Shown here piece by piece: positions 46,301-53,582 of a stretch of 64,000 nucleotides of DNA. The notes under the pieces were generated by a model, which did not search any database, was not told the origin of the DNA, and worked only from the letters and a program-made list of their open reading frames with translations. Position 1 is the stretch's first letter; each line of letters begins with the position of its first letter. The position numbers and the translations under genes are program-made. Source of the DNA: CANKHJ01 sp035556495 (lineage in GTDB: Bacteria > Pseudomonadota > Alphaproteobacteria > Rhizobiales > Xanthobacteraceae). The stretch lies in the NCBI GenBank assembly GCA_035556495.1, contig DATMEW010000166.1:1-64000 (forward strand), read 5' to 3'.

Positions 46301-46537
46301 TTCAAGCTGGCCTGGGGGCACGACCTGCGTGACACCACATTGGTCAGCCAGGCCGCGCTGCTCGATACGCCGTTCACTATCGAAGGGGCAAAGCCCGGCC
46401 GCGATGCCGCATTGTTCGGGTTCAGGCTTGCCGGCTGGACACAGGAGAACTTCCGGCTGTTCGCCGCTTATAACGGTGAGTTCCGCAGCAACGCCACGAG
46501 CCACCAGGTGACGGGCGGAGCGCGCTATACCTGGTGA
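43313..46537 (+). CDS. Large subtilisin-type serine protease autotransporter
   Basis: A 1074-residue surface protease. The S8 triad is D101 (AVGDTGFQTDHP), H145 (EDGHGTHVSGI) and S369 (YQGTSMAAPVVTG). A beta-helical linker (VDGTLSVGAGSTLDIGPGAQ) leads to a C-terminal autotransporter barrel (WGVWGQAFGRWGTVKDSG onward) ending GGARYTW. A signal peptide lies at ~23-48 (GGAYLLLAGTTLGAGLILSA). The ATG at 43313 has GAGGG about ten bases upstream; the ATG at 43343 with AGAAGAA nearby gives a more usual signal-peptide length. It is a distant paralogue of the gene at 39144, with different passenger length. Confidence 0.93.
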   Translation: MAAATTEENPMRFNPVFKSRHLRGGAYLLLAGTTLGAGLILSAIPAGAMEIAPVSNPVASSFAPPSMPPGADQTWHLDMIGAGVAYTRGFTGAGVTVAVGDTGFQTDHPALAGTFDLSRTYSNLYVQGEIYDPAYVGFQDPEDGHGTHVSGIIAGNKDPSIWEGNGVAHDARVVPIRMLFSDHTAKNGLGTYVVAYPSMDGIDYFTSLADVKIMNASFGPSPDPTAPPQAVWYVHPSSPYEASAVYRALSEDKIIVAANGNDREKHSVAGLNPSGISLLPYIRPEHANTGVYDDGGYNFNFSGLLELPGQVVAVMSVGRDKTPAYYSNLCGVAASWCLAAPGGDQKPGMNNGVFSPVPTDSYDFYQGTSMAAPVVTGALAVLQSAYPDYSARELTRLMFSTTEDLGLAGLDAVYGHGLVRLDRATDGPTALLADHIETVAADTTAYWSQPLATSSGFTKDGDGILTISGRTNAAGNVFATQGILSVDGTLSVGAGSTLDIGPGAQLSGFGNINADTFIAGVLSPGKTANISDLVANGTLAPGATLVGNSAGVLSFNGNVTLAGSANTRIEMDGTLLIPGGPGTYSRIFVTGAGNTFVAGGALTPVLRDSIGTLSGYTPGIGSRLQIIEAADGARTAGSFSSLTQPTDGLPANGRFDVIYNPYAITLAVTPVSFAGLGSDAPLSPLQQRIAGILDGHRPAAGVNPGASKALYDALYMLDTTEGYTTALDDLGSPAQPANNAAAFSAFGGFLGAIGDRQNMLSLGGGGSQAGSGDALAYAMTGSAPGVIAREAEAAFASLRPAAADAGWGVWGQAFGRWGTVKDSGALAGSTSRSAGFALGADRRIAPDVSGGIAFGFARTSSGSGPAHATFDSYTGALYGSWTPGRAVFDLRAAIGSSDMRTTRSIALVPGTIAGSARGIGGGVSAEAGYLIPFMLGTAKPFVGLSWQGLRRDGYAETQQPFGLTYPAQSFDKLTTTVGIAVSTEQRFANGATIMPEFKLAWGHDLRDTTLVSQAALLDTPFTIEGAKPGRDAALFGFRLAGWTQENFRLFAAYNGEFRSNATSHQVTGGARYTW

Positions 46538-46599
46538 CGCGCGATACCGGTGAAGCGACGCGGCAGGCCGCGTGATCCATGCCTGACAGCATCGCCGGC

Positions 46600-46624
46600 G
46601 ACGGGGAGTTCCAAGCTCCCCGTC
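46600..46624 (+). terminator. Hairpin downstream of the autotransporter gene
   Basis: GACGGGGAG and CTCCCCGTC form a perfect nine-base-pair stem with a seven-base loop, 62 bases after the autotransporter stop. No T run follows, so termination may be weak or factor-assisted. Confidence 0.5.
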
Positions 46625-46760
46625 CAGCCGCCGGGAGTGATGTCGGAACGTCTTCGCCCCACGCCTCGCGCGGGTTGCAGCAGGCACAACTATCCATTGC
46701 AGGGACGCTATCGGACCCCTAGAAATCAGCATTCACCGACGTTTCCATAAAGGATCTTCC

Positions 46761-47543
46761 ATGGACCTTGGATTGACTGGCCGCCGGGTGCTCATCACGG
46801 GAGGCTCACAGGGGATCGGCCTCGCCATCGCCGAGGGGTTTCTGGCGGAAGGCTGCGAGGTCACTCTGGTCGCCCGCGATCAATCGCGGCTCGACGAGGC
46901 TGTTGCGACATTGGGCGCACATGGCGGCAAGGTTGATGGCATCGCCATCGATCTCTCCAAGCGCGGTGCTGCGGAAGAACTGGCCGCTGCCCGGCCCGAC
47001 ACCGACATTCTCGTCAACAACGCAGGCGCCGTCCCCATCGGCGACATCTTCGAGGTCGACGAGGACAAGTGGCGGGAAGGCTGGGATCTCAAGGTATTCG
47101 GCTATGTCAACCTGACCCGCGCCATGTATGCCCGGATGCGCGGCAAGCCGCCGAAAGTCATCCTCAACATCCTGGGTACAGGGGCCGACAAGCCCCAATG
47201 GCGCTATGCCTGCGGAACGCCGGCGAATATTTCGCTCGTGGGCCTGACGCGGGCACTGGGTGGCCGGAGCATCGACGACGGTGTCCGTGTCGTTGCGGTC
47301 AGCCCCGGAGCGGTCGAAACCGAACGCTGGAAAAACATTCACAAGAAGCGGGCGCGCGAAAATCTCGGCGATGAAGCGCGCTGGCGGGAGGGGCTGATCC
47401 AGGACCAGCCGCTGGGGCGGGCTGCGCAGCCTGCGGAGGTGGCGAATGTCGCCGTCTTCCTGGCGTCGGACCGGGCGAGCTGGGTTTGCGGCGAAACCGT
47501 CGTGGTGGACGGCGGCCGGCTCTATCGCGAAAACTGGTTCTGA
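46761..47543 (+). CDS. SDR family oxidoreductase with altered active site
   Basis: A 260-residue short-chain dehydrogenase. The cofactor motif TGGSQGIG (residues 13-20) and the NNAG motif are intact, and the C-terminal GETVVVDGG is standard. In the catalytic region, however, NILGTGADKPQWRYACGTPA has glycine/threonine where the serine is expected, and the tyrosine is followed by A-C-G-T, so the YxxxK lysine is missing. A clade of SDRs shows this pattern, and its substrates are unknown. It follows the autotransporter on the same strand but beyond a hairpin. Convergent with the lipocalin-like gene. Confidence 0.88.
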   Translation: MDLGLTGRRVLITGGSQGIGLAIAEGFLAEGCEVTLVARDQSRLDEAVATLGAHGGKVDGIAIDLSKRGAAEELAAARPDTDILVNNAGAVPIGDIFEVDEDKWREGWDLKVFGYVNLTRAMYARMRGKPPKVILNILGTGADKPQWRYACGTPANISLVGLTRALGGRSIDDGVRVVAVSPGAVETERWKNIHKKRARENLGDEARWREGLIQDQPLGRAAQPAEVANVAVFLASDRASWVCGETVVVDGGRLYRENWF

Positions 47544-47553
47544 CCCCCTGCCC

Positions 47554-48009
47554 TCACTCCGGAGGGCCGCGATCGCGATCGAACGTCAGCCGGTGGGTCG
47601 CCGGCTTGCCGGTCATCGGGTTGATGATGTCGCAGGAGATATACATCCTGTCTCCTTCGACCTTCCATGTGCGGGTCTGCCGGGTGCCCGTCCAGGACTC
47701 GTTCCAGCTCACATCGACATCGAAATGCACCTGGTCGCCTTCGACCGAATAATAGCCCGTATAACCCAGCAGGGTGCGGAACAGCTGTTCGGCCTCCTCG
47801 TCGGTTGCACGCGGGCCTTCCGGCCGTTTACGCGCCGAGTCCACCGAGAAGTTGAACATGCGGCCATTGCGGGAGAAATGAACATAGCCATTTGGCGCCT
47901 TGCTGAGGCCGGGACGTTCCTCTCCGGTCTCATGGTCGATGTAACGCCCCGAAACCTGCTTCCAGCTTCCGAGAAGCTCCTGCGGAATTTTCGACGAGTC
48001 GAAGCCCAT
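47554..48009 (-). CDS. Lipocalin-like domain protein
   Basis: A 151-residue beta-rich protein of the Lipocalin_5 type. Family features are LLGSWKQVSGRYIDHETGE at the start, NGYVHFSRNGRMFNF, and the closing RTWKVEGDRMYISC. No signal peptide, so a cytosolic ligand-binding role is likely. Its stop is 11 bases from the convergent SDR stop. Often found near SDR and aromatic genes, but the ligand is unknown. Confidence 0.8.
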   Translation of the reverse strand: MGFDSSKIPQELLGSWKQVSGRYIDHETGEERPGLSKAPNGYVHFSRNGRMFNFSVDSARKRPEGPRATDEEAEQLFRTLLGYTGYYSVEGDQVHFDVDVSWNESWTGTRQTRTWKVEGDRMYISCDIINPMTGKPATHRLTFDRDRGPPE

Positions 48010-48118
48010 TGCATCCCCTCCGGCGCAGCCGCTGATCCAACGCCTGGTTATCCGAAGCGGTGAGAAAACGCCATATTCCTGAGGGGACCGTCGCGCGGCC
48101 GGCGGAGCAATTGTTACG

Positions 48119-48220
48119 CTAGGCCACCTTTGCGCGGGCTTCGCCCATGTTCTTCACGAGACGCGCAATGCCGATGCTTGCGATCATCGACGCGACGAAC
48201 AGCAGGACATCACGTTCCAT
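48119..48220 (-). CDS. Possible 33-residue small protein
   Basis: A short frame encodes a hydrophobic N-terminal half (DVLLFVASMIASIGIARLV) and a charged tail, like a single-span membrane peptide. A GAGG lies 12 bases upstream of the ATG, rather far. It sits alone in the 511-base gap between the lipocalin-like and DUF983 genes; nothing else is seen in that gap, whose central part (48320-48400) is AT-rich and promoter-like. The call rests on composition only. Confidence 0.3.
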   Translation of the reverse strand: MERDVLLFVASMIASIGIARLVKNMGEARAKVA

Positions 48221-48520
48221 GAGGGCGAGACCTCACCATCGATGTCCGCGCGCCGAAAACCCGGTGACTTCGGGATGATCGGCCATCGATGCGTCCTTTG
48301 CACGCACGAAAAGTCCGATTCAAGCTCGATTCGATACTAGATAATAATTGATTGCATGTTTATGTAATAAACGTGATGATGAGGATCATATGGTGAAATG
48401 ACCTGCCAGCCGCGCGGTCCGGTCTGATCTGATGCGCGAGAGGCGCGGTTGATAGGGAGAACAATCGGCGTTAAGTGGCCGGCAGGGTTGCCGCTCGGGC
48501 AACAGAAAGCAGTGTCAGAG

Positions 48521-48949
48521 ATGTCAATGTCCACCGCTCACGACCATGTCGAATATCCCGCCGGCGAAACGGGATTTTCACTCGGACTGAAAGGCGCCTG
48601 CCCCCGCTGCGGCAAGGGGCACCTGTTTTCCGGCTGGCTGAGGCTTGCCCCGGAATGCGAGGTCTGCGGGCTGGACTTCTCCTTCGCCGACCCGGCGGAC
48701 GGCCCGGCCTTCTTCGCGCAATGGGTTGGCTGCATCCCGGCATTCGTCTTCGCGCTTTGGATCGAGGTTGTTCATGCGCCACCGTTCTGGGTGCATCTGG
48801 TGACGACCCTGCCGATCCTCATCCTGCCCTGCCTGCTGCTGCTCCGCCCGCTCAAGGGATGGCTGGTCTGCACGCAATACATCACCAAGGCCGAAGAAGG
48901 CCGGCTTCAATTGCACGACAGGCCGTCGCAGTCCGGCACCTCCGGCTAG
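48521..48949 (+). CDS. DUF983 family membrane protein
   Basis: A 142-residue protein with a zinc-ribbon-like start (GACPRCGKGHLFSGWLRLAP, then CEVCG) and two hydrophobic helices (FFAQWVGCIPAFVFALWIEV and LVTTLPILILPCLLLL). This is the standard DUF983 layout, of unknown function. The ATG at 48521 is used; 48527 is possible. A TTG at 48449 would extend it, but the added residues are not family-like. It is convergent with the CDF exporter gene. Confidence 0.82.
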   Translation: MSMSTAHDHVEYPAGETGFSLGLKGACPRCGKGHLFSGWLRLAPECEVCGLDFSFADPADGPAFFAQWVGCIPAFVFALWIEVVHAPPFWVHLVTTLPILILPCLLLLRPLKGWLVCTQYITKAEEGRLQLHDRPSQSGTSG

Positions 48950-49024
48950 AGAACCGGATCGTCCGCCGAGCTTCCCGGCGAACGGCAACGGGGACGCAGG
49001 TTTTCATCACAGGGCGGTCATCCT

Positions 49025-49978
49025 TCACAGATTTTCCGTCCAGCCAGCCTGCCGATCCACCTGAACGGTGACGTGGTCGATGGCGTACTGACTTTTCAGC
49101 TTTCCCGCCACGAGAGCCGGAAGTTCGAGCGGATCTGCACCCGGCGCCGGGCAGACGTGAACCGTTGCGACAACCGTGTCGTCGGTCAGCGTCCACGCGT
49201 GGAAATGTCCCGCGGAAGCGACACCGGGCAGGGCTTCAAGCGCTTTCTGCGCCAGCGTGACATCCAGCCCTTTTGGCGTCGCCTGCATCAGCACCCTGAT
49301 GGAGTCCCATACGAGCCCCCAAGCCGAACGCAATACCAGCAATGCCACGAATACGGAGAGGATCGGGTCCAGCACCGTCCAGCCGGTCATCATGATGCCG
49401 ATGGCGGCGGCGATGGCTCCTGCCGATCCCAGAAGGTCTCCCATCACATGAAGAAAGGCGCCGCGCAGATTGCTGTCATTCTGATGCCCTGACGACAGGA
49501 TCCAGGCAGCCGCGAGATTGACGCACAGACCTATTGCCGCAACGGCCAGCATGGGGCCGGCAAGAATCTCGACGGGCTGGCTGAAGCGCGAGATCGCCTC
49601 CCATACGATCCAAGCAATCAACAGCAGCAGCGAGGCGCCATTGGCCAGCGCCGCGAGCACGCGAACGCGATGAAAGCCGTAGCTGTGCTTAAAGTCGACC
49701 GGCCGGCGCGCCACCCGATAGGCAATGAGCGCAAGCAGAAGCGCAGCGGCATCCGAAACCATATGACCGGAATCGGCGATGAGAGCCAGCGAGCCCGAAA
49801 GCCAGCCCCCAATGGCCTGCACGACCGCATAGCCCGCCGTGAACAGAAAGACGAAAAGAATACGCTTCTCGTTGGACGCCGTTACGGTTTGCTCATGGCT
49901 GTGCCCGCCATCATGGTGATGGTGGTGATGGTCATGGTCGTGAACATGGTTTGGATCGCGGCCGGCATCGTGGGTCAT
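49025..49978 (-). CDS. Cation diffusion facilitator (CzcD-like) exporter
   Basis: A 317-residue inner-membrane antiporter that exports Zn2+, Co2+ or Cd2+ in exchange for protons. The N-terminus is histidine-rich (DHDHHHHHHDGGHSHEQ), six hydrophobic helices follow, and metal-site motifs are DSGHMVSDAAAL (helix 2) and HVMGDLLGSAG (helix 5). The C-terminal cytosolic domain (VASAGHFHAWTLTDDTVVAT) is the metal-binding dimer domain. AGGTGATGAG is near the ATG. A 14-base tandem repeat lies immediately upstream and may be part of its control. Confidence 0.94.
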   Translation of the reverse strand: MTHDAGRDPNHVHDHDHHHHHHDGGHSHEQTVTASNEKRILFVFLFTAGYAVVQAIGGWLSGSLALIADSGHMVSDAAALLLALIAYRVARRPVDFKHSYGFHRVRVLAALANGASLLLLIAWIVWEAISRFSQPVEILAGPMLAVAAIGLCVNLAAAWILSSGHQNDSNLRGAFLHVMGDLLGSAGAIAAAIGIMMTGWTVLDPILSVFVALLVLRSAWGLVWDSIRVLMQATPKGLDVTLAQKALEALPGVASAGHFHAWTLTDDTVVATVHVCPAPGADPLELPALVAGKLKSQYAIDHVTVQVDRQAGWTENL

Positions 49979-49981
49979 CTC

Positions 49982-50009
49982 ATCACCTGTGTCGGATCAC
50001 CTGTGTCGG
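49982..50009. repeat. 14-base tandem direct repeat upstream of the CDF gene
   Basis: ATCACCTGTGTCGG occurs twice without a gap at 49982-49995 and 49996-50009, ending three bases before the CDF start codon. It therefore covers the ribosome-binding region. It may be a simple duplication or a site affecting translation or repressor binding. Confidence 0.7.
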
Positions 50010-50175
50010 GCCCATCCAGGCAGCGGGAGGAGAGATTCAATGACCATGAAACTCCCCTGAATATCGAAGGTGCAGGAACCGCCTCCTCCAATCCCGCGAC
50101 AGCTTCGCCCTTCCGTGCCGACGGGCCTCATATCGATGCTGCTCCTCCTGCCACAGCCAACACGCTCTATCCCGC

Positions 50176-51360
50176 TCATGTACCAGCGGCTTGAGTCCGC
50201 ACGGCGGTTCTGGGCAGCAGATAGGCAATGGTCGGCCCAATCAGGAACATGACGAGGGCACTGACGTATAGAACATCAGCCGTGCCTATCAGGTCTGAAA
50301 GTCCGATGAAATAGATAGGCCCGATAGCCTGCCCAACGAACAGCGCGCAGGAGTGCATGGCAAAGGCGGATGCCCGCGCTGTCGACGTCAATTCGGAGAC
50401 TTCTGCATGAATGGAATTATGCACCATCATGTATCCGAACCCCGCCACGGTGAAAAAGGCGGCCTGTATCTGCCATGGCAGGGGAAAGGCCAGAACCAGT
50501 GGCGCCATGAACGCGAGAAGCCCCCCAAACGCCATGAGACGATAACGGGTCGCAACCCCCAGCAGGCGCTTGACCGCGAACGTGAACAGCAAGGCGCCCA
50601 ACGCAAGGCCCGTGATGATAAACCCAGCCTCCTTTGGCCCTCCGGCTCCCCGCTCTGACAGAATAGGCGCGATGAACGGCAAGCACCCGTTGAGCGCCAT
50701 GCCTTCAAGGAACACCGCTGCGAAACAGATCCAGGACCGGGGATTCTCGAAGATTGATCGATAGCCAGCGAGGACTCCCGAAATCCTTATGTGGCCGCTT
50801 GCTGCGGGCGTGTTGGGAATGAAGCGCGTGATGAGCAAGGCCGCCGCGAGGGACATGATCGCTGCGATCACGAAGATGCCTCGCCAGTTGAACATGACGG
50901 CAAGCAGCCCGGAAAGACTGGCAGCGATGATGAACCCGCTTTGCAGCGCAGCAACGTTCCGGGCAATCGCCTGCTGGCGCTCGGCGGGTGGGAAAAGGTT
51001 CGAAATGGTCGCAAGAGCGATGGGCATCAGCCCGCCGCTGGCGATGCCTCCAATGAACCGCGCAACAAGAAGCACCTCGAAAGTCGGACTCCAGACGACG
51101 AACACCAGACTCAGCGTCTGCACCCAGAGGCAGATCTTCAGAAGCCGGCTGGTGCCGTAATGATCGCCGAGCGGCCCGAGCACCGGCTGACTGACGGAAT
51201 ACGGCAGCGCGAAGACGGTGATAACCAGCGCCGCAGTCGCCAATGAGACGCCGAAATCTCCGGCAATGGACGACACAAGGGGGTCCATCGAGCGATTTGC
51301 GATCGAGCTGGTGAAACCACAGAGTGCGATAAGATACAGCGCGCTTTTGGGAGAGGTCAT
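50176..51360 (-). CDS. MFS transporter (drug/metabolite exporter type)
   Basis: A 394-residue MFS protein with 12 predicted helices. The loop GPLGDHYGTSRLL is the A-motif, and SGGLMPIALATISNLFPPAE with RQQAIARN marks the central N-half. The character is that of arabinose-efflux/YnfM-like exporters. The ATG at 51360 starts MTSPKSALYLIALCGF, the usual family N-terminus, though its ribosome site is weak; the frame is open to 51474. It is transcribed toward the CDF gene with 197 bases between. Confidence 0.85.
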   Translation of the reverse strand: MTSPKSALYLIALCGFTSSIANRSMDPLVSSIAGDFGVSLATAALVITVFALPYSVSQPVLGPLGDHYGTSRLLKICLWVQTLSLVFVVWSPTFEVLLVARFIGGIASGGLMPIALATISNLFPPAERQQAIARNVAALQSGFIIAASLSGLLAVMFNWRGIFVIAAIMSLAAALLITRFIPNTPAASGHIRISGVLAGYRSIFENPRSWICFAAVFLEGMALNGCLPFIAPILSERGAGGPKEAGFIITGLALGALLFTFAVKRLLGVATRYRLMAFGGLLAFMAPLVLAFPLPWQIQAAFFTVAGFGYMMVHNSIHAEVSELTSTARASAFAMHSCALFVGQAIGPIYFIGLSDLIGTADVLYVSALVMFLIGPTIAYLLPRTAVRTQAAGT

Positions 51361-51688
51361 TTTGCCAACGGGAGCGGTTCGGGAATCAATCCATGAATTG
51401 TTATCGCCGGAAGCAATATCGAGATGCAACGTTAAGAGAAGAAATTCAACCCGCTGCGCCAACCGGCAACCCACACCAATGAGACGCGGATAGCTCCAAG
51501 CTGCTCAATGCTGCGGGCCGTCTCCCGCCTGAAGGAAGCACCGGTCAGGCGCGAGCGAGAGACCTGCCATGCCGAAAAGGGACCTCAGCAATGTTGGCAA
51601 CATTGAACCATGAATCGGCGCCTATGCTGGGCCGTAGTCGAGAACTCCGCCTTTTCGCCGGCTCGCTGGCTGTGTTAGCAACGCTATT
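51361..51688. other. Gene-free divergent region
   Basis: This 328-base gap separates the MFS start from the broken ribbon-helix-helix gene. Apart from the 17-base palindrome at 51589-51605, I see no gene or other element. It probably holds the MFS promoter. Confidence 0.5.
51589..51605. promoter_or_regulatory. 17-base perfect palindrome, operator-like
   Basis: CAATGTTG-G-CAACATTG is a perfect inverted repeat with one central base. Such compact dyads are typical of dimeric repressor sites (TetR/ArsR size class). It lies 84 bases before the broken ribbon-helix-helix gene and 229 bases upstream of the MFS start. Confidence 0.5.
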
Positions 51689-52066
51689 ATGAAACGCCAA
51701 ACTCTGTTAACATATAAAAAGTGTGGGCCGCCTGCCACCGGCAAGGGAACGCTTGTCGGCGTGCGGCTTCAGCCAGACGATTTCGCCGCCGTCGATCAAT
51801 GAATCGCACGTGAGGACGCAGCGACCACGCGACCGGAGGCCCTTCGCAGATTGATGTCTTTGGCGCTCTCGCGGTCCATCAGGAAGCTGCGCGCGCATCC
51901 TCCGCGAAACGCGCCGAGGCAGCCAGGCTTGCGGAGGAACGGCTCGGCCGCATGGGCGACAGGTCGGCCACAGAAGACGAGCGGCAGCAGAGGAAGAGGC
52001 GCCTGCTCAAGGGGCCCGAGGACTTCAGGAATATGCGGGCGGATCAGCCCAACCGAAAGAGAAGAG
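51689..52066 (+). pseudogene. Ribbon-helix-helix-type small protein, broken
   Basis: From the ATG at 51689 the frame encodes GPPATGKGTLVGVRLQPDDF then AAVDQ, followed by TGA at 51800-51802 where a tryptophan is usual in this alphaproteobacterial family. The frame continues IAREDAATTRPEALRRLMSL, and then another frame takes over with AEAARLAEERLGRMGDRSAT and LLKGPEDFRNMRADQP. So one stop and at least one frameshift (near 51870) separate recognisable pieces of a single protein. The family match is from memory of such sequences. Confidence 0.65.
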
Positions 52067-52288
52067 ATGAGCGAACAGACCGTCCGGGACAGCAATGGCA
52101 ACCAATTGAACGATGGCGACTCCGTCACCGTCATCAAGGACCTCAAGGTCAAGGGAAGCTCCGAGACCATCAAGCGCGGCACGCTGGTGAAAGGTATCCG
52201 CCTGACGGACAATCCTCACGAGGTCGAGTGCAACACCAGGCAGGTGAAGGGCCTGGTGCTGAGGACGGAGTTCCTCAAGAAGGCATAA
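52067..52288 (+). CDS. Short PhnA/YjdM-like protein
   Basis: A 73-residue protein that is the C-terminal domain of the PhnA/YjdM (alkylphosphonate-associated) family: VRDSNGNQLNDGDSVTVIKD, LKVKGSS and KRGTLVKGIRL. The N-terminal zinc ribbon of longer members is absent. The ATG at 52067 has AGAGAAGAG upstream; the frame open from 51851 belongs to the broken upstream gene. Despite the name, no phosphonate role is established for such proteins. Confidence 0.88.
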   Translation: MSEQTVRDSNGNQLNDGDSVTVIKDLKVKGSSETIKRGTLVKGIRLTDNPHEVECNTRQVKGLVLRTEFLKKA

Positions 52289-52556
52289 TTTTCCTCAGGC
52301 CGAAGGCTCTCATCTGCCCGGCTTCCCTGGACACTCGCCCGCCAACCGGTGCTTTGCGCTGACCTCGCTCTTCGTTCAGCAAGCCAGGCAGATGGCCGGG
52401 TTGCGAAGAAAGCCGAGCGGTCGCCCCGTTGCCGAAATTGTAATGATAGCTTCGAAAGTTTCTAATTGTGATCGCGATTGGCCCGGTCATCATCAGCCTT
52501 AGAAGGGCCGTGACGAGCGGTCTTTGATGCCGGCGTCTTTAGATAGGGTAACAACC

Positions 52557-53552
52557 ATGGAGTTTCAGCCGTTGAAGCGATCTACTGCTCAGAGAGGTCT
52601 TGCGGCCCTGTTCGCAGCCTCCGCCCTGCTCCTCTGGTCCGGAGATAGCCAGGCGTTTCCGGACAGAGTCGTGACAATCGTCACGACCGTGGCTGCCGGA
52701 GGCAGCATCGATGCAGTCGCCCGCACGGTCGCCCAGGGGCTGAGCGACGAATTGAAAGGGACCGTGATTGTCGAACCGCGCCCGGGCGCCGGCGGCAATA
52801 CGGCCGCAAGCTTCGTGTCCAAGGCGCCCGCCGATGGCCATACGATCCTGTTCGCGGCTTCATCCACGCTGGCCATCAACCCGCATCTCTATAAGTCTCC
52901 GCCGTTCGATGCGGATTCCGATTTCGAGATCATAGCGCTGCCGGCCCGAGTGAATCAGATTCTGGTGGTCCATCCAAAGCTCGGCGTTTCGTCCGCCAAA
53001 GACTTCATCGAGAGGCTCAAAAGCACATCGAGCCAGTTGAGCTATGGCACCAGCGGCATCGGCTCGCTCTCGCACCTCACCTCCGAGGTCCTCGCGCTTC
53101 GCACCGGAGGTTCACCGGTACACATTCCATATCGTGGAATCGCGCCGGCCATGACCGATCTTCTCGCGGCACAGATCGATTTCATGTTCGACTCTGCAAC
53201 CTCGATCCCCAACATCAAGGATGGCAAGCTGAAGGCGCTGGCTGTGGTCGGCCCCAAGCGCCTTGCGGGACTTCCTGACGTTCCGACCCTGCACGAGGCG
53301 GGTATCACCGGCATGGAGTTCACCAACGGCTGGTATGTCGTGGCTGTTCCGAAGGCAACGCCCCGGGCTGTCGTGGATCTCCTGTCGTCGAAGATCAGGG
53401 ATATCATGAAATCCGACCGCTCACAGAAGCTGATCGCCGACATGGGCCTGGAAACAACCGATGTGCCTGCTTCCGAGATGACCGGCATCATCGCAAGCGA
53501 CCGACGCCAGGTGGGAGAAGCACTCGCCACAATCAAGATCGAGAAATACTAG
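52557..53552 (+). CDS. Bug/TctC-type periplasmic solute-binding protein
   Basis: A 331-residue Bug receptor with signal peptide (RGLAALFAASALLLWSGDSQA) and the ligand region VTTVAAGGSIDAVARTVAQG, EPRPGAGGNTAASFVSKAPA. It is less like the two other Bug proteins here than they are to each other. ATG at 52557 is used; ATG at 52527 would place ten extra polar residues before the signal peptide. Convergent with the esterase gene. Probably part of the local esterase/cupin/LysR catabolic group. Confidence 0.9.
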   Translation: MEFQPLKRSTAQRGLAALFAASALLLWSGDSQAFPDRVVTIVTTVAAGGSIDAVARTVAQGLSDELKGTVIVEPRPGAGGNTAASFVSKAPADGHTILFAASSTLAINPHLYKSPPFDADSDFEIIALPARVNQILVVHPKLGVSSAKDFIERLKSTSSQLSYGTSGIGSLSHLTSEVLALRTGGSPVHIPYRGIAPAMTDLLAAQIDFMFDSATSIPNIKDGKLKALAVVGPKRLAGLPDVPTLHEAGITGMEFTNGWYVVAVPKATPRAVVDLLSSKIRDIMKSDRSQKLIADMGLETTDVPASEMTGIIASDRRQVGEALATIKIEKY

Positions 53553-53582
53553 GAACCGCCGGCGCAAGCCGAGCCGCATTGG

